NCBI GenBank assembly: GCA_037976565.1
Contig: CP137669.1
Span: 42,062,912-42,126,911 of the forward strand
DNA: 64,000 bases
Origin: Mesocentrotus franciscanus
Lineage: Eukaryota; Echinodermata; Echinoidea; Camarodonta; Strongylocentrotidae
Direction of reading: 5' to 3'
The notes under the pieces were generated by a model. That model saw only the letters and a program-made list of their open reading frames with translations, was not told where the DNA came from and searched no databases. Below are positions 57,745 to 64,000 of the stretch, in pieces. The number at the start of each line of letters is the position of its first letter. The first letter of the stretch is position 1. A program made the position numbers and the translations under genes.

Positions 57745-60700
57745 AGCCAGGAGAGGTATTAGTCCTGGGCTGGAGGAGGAGAAAGCTGGTTTTCTTCACA
57801 ATAGAATGGAAGCAACCTTGTTGTCGGATCAGGTATGTGGAGTCACACTATGTTTATTGTAGATTATACACCTCCTATATTGGAAGCTTAAAATATCCTG
57901 TAATGTGTTAATCACACAATTGAAGTACAATGTTTTACTTTTGTCTTGTGCAGTTCTGTAAAATATGCATGATTTGCAACCAGGGATCAGTCCTCATATA
58001 CGAAGGTACATGTACAATGTATATATATATATGTATCAGACTCGGTTAGCATTCATACTATTTTCTAGACCCTTTTATCATTTTATTTCAGTGTACCCAA
58101 ACTTTATTTACATAATTTCATGCATGTTATTGGACAATTAAATACAAAGTCAAGCCCAGACTTGTTTCAATGTTTTTGATAGTGATATAACCTTTCTCAG
58201 TGGTTGTTTTACAACACAAAAATTGAATTAAAAGGCATTCTAATACATAATAGTTAGGATTAGCCAAGTGATATCCAACATTATGACTGACAGGGATTCG
58301 TGTCTGCCAACTAATAGATAATAACCACATTTTCCCCCCTTTAAACAAAAAATAATCCTTCTACCCATCTTTCAAATGCCCTCTGACTACAGACATGTGT
58401 GCATGGAGTTTGTTATGATTGGGAATCATCAAATACAATTCCCACATGCTATGTATTCTGAGATAATTATGACATTAATGAAGAGGTTTTTTTAATGTTG
58501 TAAACAGAATGCTATTCTTGGTTATGGTTTTTAATATGCAATTATGTAATAAAAGAGTATTAAGGTAAGAGGTTAATAATAGGACATACTTATAGTATCA
58601 CTCAGTACTTTAGTTATTTTTCTTGATCAATATAGATACAAGGCATGGTCTCTTTCAATGAATATTCAAAGCTTAACTCTATTTGGGGTTTGGAATTGAA
58701 AAAAAATGGTTAAGATATAAACTACTGGTAAAAAAGAAGGATTGTCTTTTCTTTTATTAAACACATCAGTGTATCCAATATATACATGCATTAGGACTTC
58801 ACATGTCAATGTAATGGGTATTTTTCCAATAGTACCTGTAGATTGGTCAGTGGAACATTTTCTTGTCTAGCAATACATTCGATACAAAATCTTGAATTTA
58901 CTTTTTAGTTTACTTGAAAAAAGAACTTTGTTTGGGGATGTAATGCTCAATAACATGATTTCAGAAGAAAAGTTATTTTTGCTAGCAAGGTGAATAATTA
59001 ATGTTGAAAAGGAATACATGTTCAAAGAATATCCCTGGTGGCAGATTAATTAGCATTAACTCTCAATATGAAATACAGCTATTATACAGGTATATTATGT
59101 AATTTTAATCTTTCTTCTAGCCCTTCTCATTTAATTATTCTAAATGAAACCTCACAATTTTAAACAAGAGAAAAGATGCACAAGGTTCAATACACAGCTG
59201 TTAATTCTAAGAATTGTGGAGGAGAAGAAATAACTCCAATAAATGTCACGTTTGCAACTTCTCAAATGTTTGATCACTTTGTATCATGACCAAACAACAT
59301 AATGACATTAATGTATACAGTACTACAAAAGAGAGTGGCTTGGAAGTGTTTGACAAAATATTGAAATGTAAAGAAAAGTTTTAATTGGAGTGAAGAACAA
59401 TTGTTTTATAAAAGGAACATTCTGTTAAAAGATGGACAAAGGTGTAATGATCTGAAGAGTGCAAGGGGGACGGACATTACTATTTTAGAAGAAGATATAA
59501 CATTGAAGGGTTTAACATAGTCTTTAAATGAAATGATTACAAATTTGAGAACTTGCATGACATGACTCTTATCAGAGTTTTCTGTTTATTACTTCATGTA
59601 TCATATATGGCAACATTTGATTTATTTGGCATGGGATTTGTCATTAAGTTCTGACAACATTGAAATGATGTGATTGTCTGCTCTAACAGCCTTCTATGTT
59701 ATAAAACCCAACCTGAATATTTGATCACTTTATTTGCCTGCCTCTCACACTACTCTCTACACATAGGAGGTGAGTCATGTATTTTATCAATCATTTGGCA
59801 ATTAAATATTAGTTTCTTCTTGCCAGCTAGTATTGCATCTGTTTGAAAGTTGTGTTTGAGGTGTTATGTGCACTAAAACTGCTTTCTGTGTCTGATTGGT
59901 GGCAAGCTTATTTTTGATCCTGTTTGATTATATGTATAATCCAAATACATATTAATCAATGTGGTTGCTTTTATGTTAATCAGCATGCATTAATAAATAA
60001 TGGTTAATATAGTTTAAGAGTGGTATTAACAATGTCAATGTATCCTAACTGTCTTAACATAATAATGAGTGGTTTGGGTTGTCTTTTTTTTTGTTCCTTT
60101 CCCTATTCAATCACAATGGCAGCAAGAACTAGATCAGTTTGGAATCTAGGAATACTCGGGTAATTTTAATTGAAAATATTACTTTTCATCAAAGTGCTTA
60201 TAAGTGTACATGTTTGTTTCAGCACTCTATGTTTTAGATGAGTACAGTGTTTGATATGACATGTAGATGATGTTGTCAACTGCTTTAATAACTGTGCAAA
60301 CTTTCATGTTATTGCATTCAACTTGTTCCTTTTTACAGTTGTACATAGTTGCAAGGTATTTCATCTAGGTGGTACAAACACTAGTCTGTAAATTCAGATT
60401 TTATTCAATGTTGGGTTGTGCAATTATACAAATCAAATCAAGTCTGAAACGCTAAAATTTATTTTAAAAACGGTGAAAATGGTATGCTTTATTGCAGCTG
60501 CAAACCTGTAATCTTAAGCTGGTACTTTCCTAACTTTCCTAACAATGTGTAATTTATTTTTCTGTTGAGTTTGAGCAGAAAAATACCTTGAATTTATCCA
60601 ATGTTTGTCAGATGTGAGTATCCAGGGCAGTGCAGTTAAAACAAATGCATCCTGGAAGCATCAAAACATATTATATGGTATAATGTCCATAACTTGTAGT

Positions 60701-63700
60701 ACATTTGTCACTGCTTACACACACAAGCCCATTACTGTTTCAAGTACTAGTAGTCAAATCCATCACAAACCCAAGGTATTTTTATACCCAAACATTTGAC
60801 CGGCTAGCACTGTTCATGTACACTGTAGATTGAGCACTTGTCCTGTTCTATTTCAGTTTGCCTTCATTTTTATCTGCATTCAAAAGTAACGAATGTTCAC
60901 TTGTATGCACTCTAAGGGGAAAATGTAAAAGAAGAACAAATATATCTGTATACAGTATGTGTGTGTCCTACATGTACATGTAGGTCACCCACTGCAATGT
61001 AGGCCTATAATCAGATGCTTTCAATGAGCAATTACATCATTAGTATAAACATACACGATATTACATGAAAAGCATTTCCAACATTTATCAACTCAAAACT
61101 GACTTTTCAGTTTCCATGTAACCTAAAGATTTTGAATGCAGCTACCATGATCATCATTATTACTGAAAGTTAAAGAATATCTATATTTTGGTTGGTGATT
61201 GAATTTTCTGTTTATTTGAGGGAATGGAACATTTTTTCATTTTTCACGTTTGCTTCACTCTTTTTTTAAAACATGGAAAGTGGTCTTCTTTTCACAAAAT
61301 GCATCCCTGTATGCACACTTCATATGTTTGTGTGGATGTAGGTTTCTCTGCTGACTGTGTGGTGAGGTCACGACCTCATATATGTTCCATTTTTAGTTTC
61401 TGTCTCTATTTTATTTCTAGTAGCTTACATGAAAAGGAAGAGACAGCAGCTGTGGGGCTATCTTTATTTTATTGTTTCAGTACTGCCTCCTTTTGAAAAG
61501 ACCAGTAAGGATTGATAATGTGTTTGGGTTCAGATCGACCTCTCGTTTGTATATCTTATCTAGGGCTACACACTAACTTTCATGGGAGGGGAGGGGGACG
61601 GGACATAGGGAATATTTGGAAATATTTGTTGTAGAACCCATTTCTCACATGTCCAGTTTATTCTCTACTCTGCTGATAAAGAACGAGGCAAAACACTGCC
61701 ATCTCTTGTGCACTGAATAGTCTCTGTTGTTTAGTGTTTCATAACATGTAGACTTGAGGGAAAGGTCAATCAAATTTTTATACTATATTTATATTACTAC
61801 ATGTAATTTGCCAGCTCTGATTTGTGATGGATTAGAGAAATATGATTCTTCATGTACATGTAGTTTAAATGACCTTTTCTAAGGAATTTTTCTCATGCAA
61901 TTTGTTTGTTTCTTCATGAAGCTCATCAAGGAAAACTTCCTCTTCCTGTTGCACTATCGAATTGCACATGACATAAAAGATCTGCTTCATCCATATTCAG
62001 ACATGACTAAATAGCACTGTAAGGTGACACTAAGAACAAATTCAGACATACTCAATTCAATTCAATTCAATTCATTTATTTCATTCTCCATAAAAAACAT
62101 TGAAACATACAAACATGATATACATGATATACAAATAAAAGATCGATTACAAGAAAAATACAAAAGGAAGGAGCAAACAAAATTTTATGGGAATGTGGGG
62201 TTAACAAAAAGGGCAAAGTCTACATGAAACTATTACCATCATAGATTCAGTAAACTAGAATTGTCTCAGTTAATGGAATCTTTCCTTCCTCCTTGTAGTT
62301 GACCAAGCAACTGACTGATCTTGTAGATAACTTCACACTCCTTGACATACTAAGTAAGGAAGAACAGGAAGACGTACTCAACCAAAAAATTGATGACATC
62401 AAAAAGAAAAATGAAGAACGAGCTCGACGTCACCAGGTAGAGTATGACATTCAAACATTTCAGTTGTGTGATTATACCAGTATTGGTTTCTTGATTTAGG
62501 CATACATAACTCATGAAGACATAACTCATGAAGATGAAAGGACTTAGGGTTCAACAACTTTGCAATTTACTTGTCTAAATTGCTAGGGCAGAAATATTGC
62601 TTACATCGAACAAAATATTCCATTTATCAAATCAGAATAATCATTTGAACCATGCCTGTTAATTTACAATGACTGTACATGGACCACACACATGTACTTC
62701 TTAGACTCCAAGTATGCCTGGGGGGCATTTCATCAACATTTGTCCACCGACAACTGTCGGCGCCGACTAAATTTGACCAATCAGAGGCCTGGAAAATAGT
62801 CCGTGACAATAAAATTGTCGGTGAAAATGATATTAGTCTGTGAAAACAACCGACTAATTGTTTCATGAAACGCCCCCCAGATTTAAGTAAATGCTTTGAT
62901 GAATTTTTCCAGAGAGCCATTGGACAGTTTTCATTAACAATCAAGCAAGGTTGTTTGCAATGCTCTATCATTTACAGTGAGAAAAGGTATCAAAGCAAAG
63001 AATGAAAATGAAGAAAAAATGAAATGCATTTGAATGTAACTAATACACAAGCTCACCATGTTGATTTCTTCACTTACTATTCAATTTATATATTTTCATG
63101 ATATAACATAGTTTAAGGTCAGATTATGATTTTTTTTTAATTGCTTCTTTTATATGTTGTTAAAATTGCTTGCCTTACTCAGAGACATTAAAGGTGTGGG
63201 CCTTTTGTTGATTATCTTTGCAAACTGACAGGAAATAGAGGCAGACAAAAAGCTAGCAAGTAGTACTGGGTCTAGTGTTACCAGTCCACCTTCAAGTACT
63301 TGTTCCTCATCAAGTGGATCATCATCATCATCTTATCAATCACCTACTCAAACTAACACCAGCAGGAGTGCAAACTCATCTCCATCACCAGTTACTCAGC
63401 AGCAACAACAAAGACTGCAAGCAAGATCACAACAAACTGCTTCTCCACTCTCCCATCAACTTGCAGGACAGGTAGGCAGTGAAAATATAGATTGGGAGGA
63501 AGGGGGGGGGGATGATCAGTTATGAAATCAAGTCACTGAATTTATTATTGGAGAAATACTTGTCTGTTTCTTGTAACGTAGATATATTTGCAAAGCAACA
63601 GAATTTTTAGAAATGTTTGATGACTTGGCTACATTGAAGTTATTGCAGTTGAGACACATGGTAAATAAACATACAGTTAAAGACAGTTAAAGATAGGTTC

Positions 63701-63981
63701 AATATGTTATAAAAACTGTTCATATTTATTTCTCTCCTTGTTTAATTGGCCAGGTCTTGCAATCATCTGGTACTAAGCACCAGAGTAGGAGGGGTGATAC
63801 ATCATCGCCTCTGACCTTGAATAATCAGCCGACATCACCTTCAGAGCCATTGGTAGGAGCCAGACAGCAGCGTCTTGTAGAGCAGAGGAGTAACACATCC
63901 TCACCCTTCTCAGAAACATCAACATCTGGCAGCATAGGAGAGAGAAATCTAGAAAAGATGGCTGAACCAAAGCGGACCGTG
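57745..63981 (+). CDS. CCDC9: CCDC9-like protein, N-terminal part (gene continues past the right edge)
   Basis: Exons: 57745-57832 (ATG at 57806; MEATLLSDQ), 62299-62436, 63232-63471, 63754-63981. All junctions are phase 0 with good donors (GTATGT, GTAGAG, GTAGGC, GTAGGT), giving 211 residues so far. The diagnostic part is in exons 2-3: LSKEEQEDVLNQKIDDIKKK then NEERARRHQEIEADKKLA. It matches the N-terminal coiled-coil core of CCDC9/CCDC9B (pattern KEEKDAELD.RI..LR.KN..L.RRYQEIE.D). After it the protein becomes Ser/Gln/Thr-rich and predicted disordered. Human CCDC9 is nuclear and has been linked to the exon junction complex; transferring that role here is inference. The short first coding exon is the least certain part; the first exon visible may be the second in the transcript. 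The 4.5-kb first intron (57833-62298) shows no recognisable element. Confidence 0.65.
62718..62880. mobile_element. MITE with CTGGGGGG / CCCCCCAG ends in a CCDC9-like intron
   Basis: Left CTGGGGGGCATTTCATCAA; right TTTCATGAAACGCCCCCCAG. Internal mirrored pieces (CGACAACTGTCGGCG, GACAATAAAATTGTCGG) give further short hairpins. About 163 bases, non-coding, between exons 2 and 3. Confidence 0.88.
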
Positions 63982-64000
63982 GTAGGTGGCCTATTATTAC

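Noticed and set aside
57336..57911. 191-codon Ser/Leu/Phe-rich open frame over the CT tract
   Set aside because: Low-complexity C/T sequence lacks stop codons; the peptide has no domain and crosses a clear splice acceptor.
60605..60799. Plus-strand frame in the large CCDC9-like intron as an extra exon
   Set aside because: It has an AG before it but no good in-phase donor, and its peptide resembles nothing in CCDC9 proteins.

Overview
This is animal genomic DNA: AT-rich, with GT-AG introns, long introns and dense repeats (tRNA-headed SINEs, MITEs, broken non-LTR retrotransposons, minisatellites). The repeat types and the proteins point to a marine deuterostome, most likely an echinoderm such as a sea urchin. 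That placement is inferred from general character and was not checked against a database.

Three protein genes are supported by exon-by-exon reading with consistent splice phases. (1) BAZ1A/ACF1, plus strand, 2263-27469, 24 coding exons, about 1,857-1,860 residues. It is the large subunit of ACF/CHRAC-type ISWI chromatin remodellers: WAC, charged coiled coil, DDT, WHIM motifs, three PHD fingers and a C-terminal bromodomain. (2) AP4S1, minus strand, 41281 down to 34340, 4 coding exons, about 138 residues: the small sigma subunit of the AP-4 trafficking adaptor. (3) A CCDC9-like gene, plus strand, from about 57745 and running off the right edge: a short helical N-terminus followed by a Ser/Gln-rich region. 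The three genes have no evident shared pathway.

Layout: 1-905 broken LINE on the minus strand; 906-2262 unassigned sequence and the presumed BAZ1A promoter; 2263-29330 BAZ1A and its 3' UTR; 29331-34020 repeats; 34021-41540 AP4S1 with its minisatellites, LINE scraps and MITEs; 41541-57387 a repeat-filled intergenic desert with several perfect or near-perfect foldbacks; 57388-64000 the CCDC9-like gene behind a long pyrimidine tract.

The most unusual observation is in BAZ1A. The 1.4-kb minisatellite just before exon 16 is about 24 tandem copies of that exon's own 3' splice site (branch-point-like sequence, polypyrimidine tract, TAG, and the first 12 exon bases). Use of most decoys would give an early stop. 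AP4S1 shows two comparable cases: an array seeded from its stop codon region, and an intronic array whose units carry a GTGAGT donor-like sequence in the sense orientation. A one-base frameshift interrupts the third BAZ1A PHD finger and may be an assembly error, a polymorphism or a real lesion.
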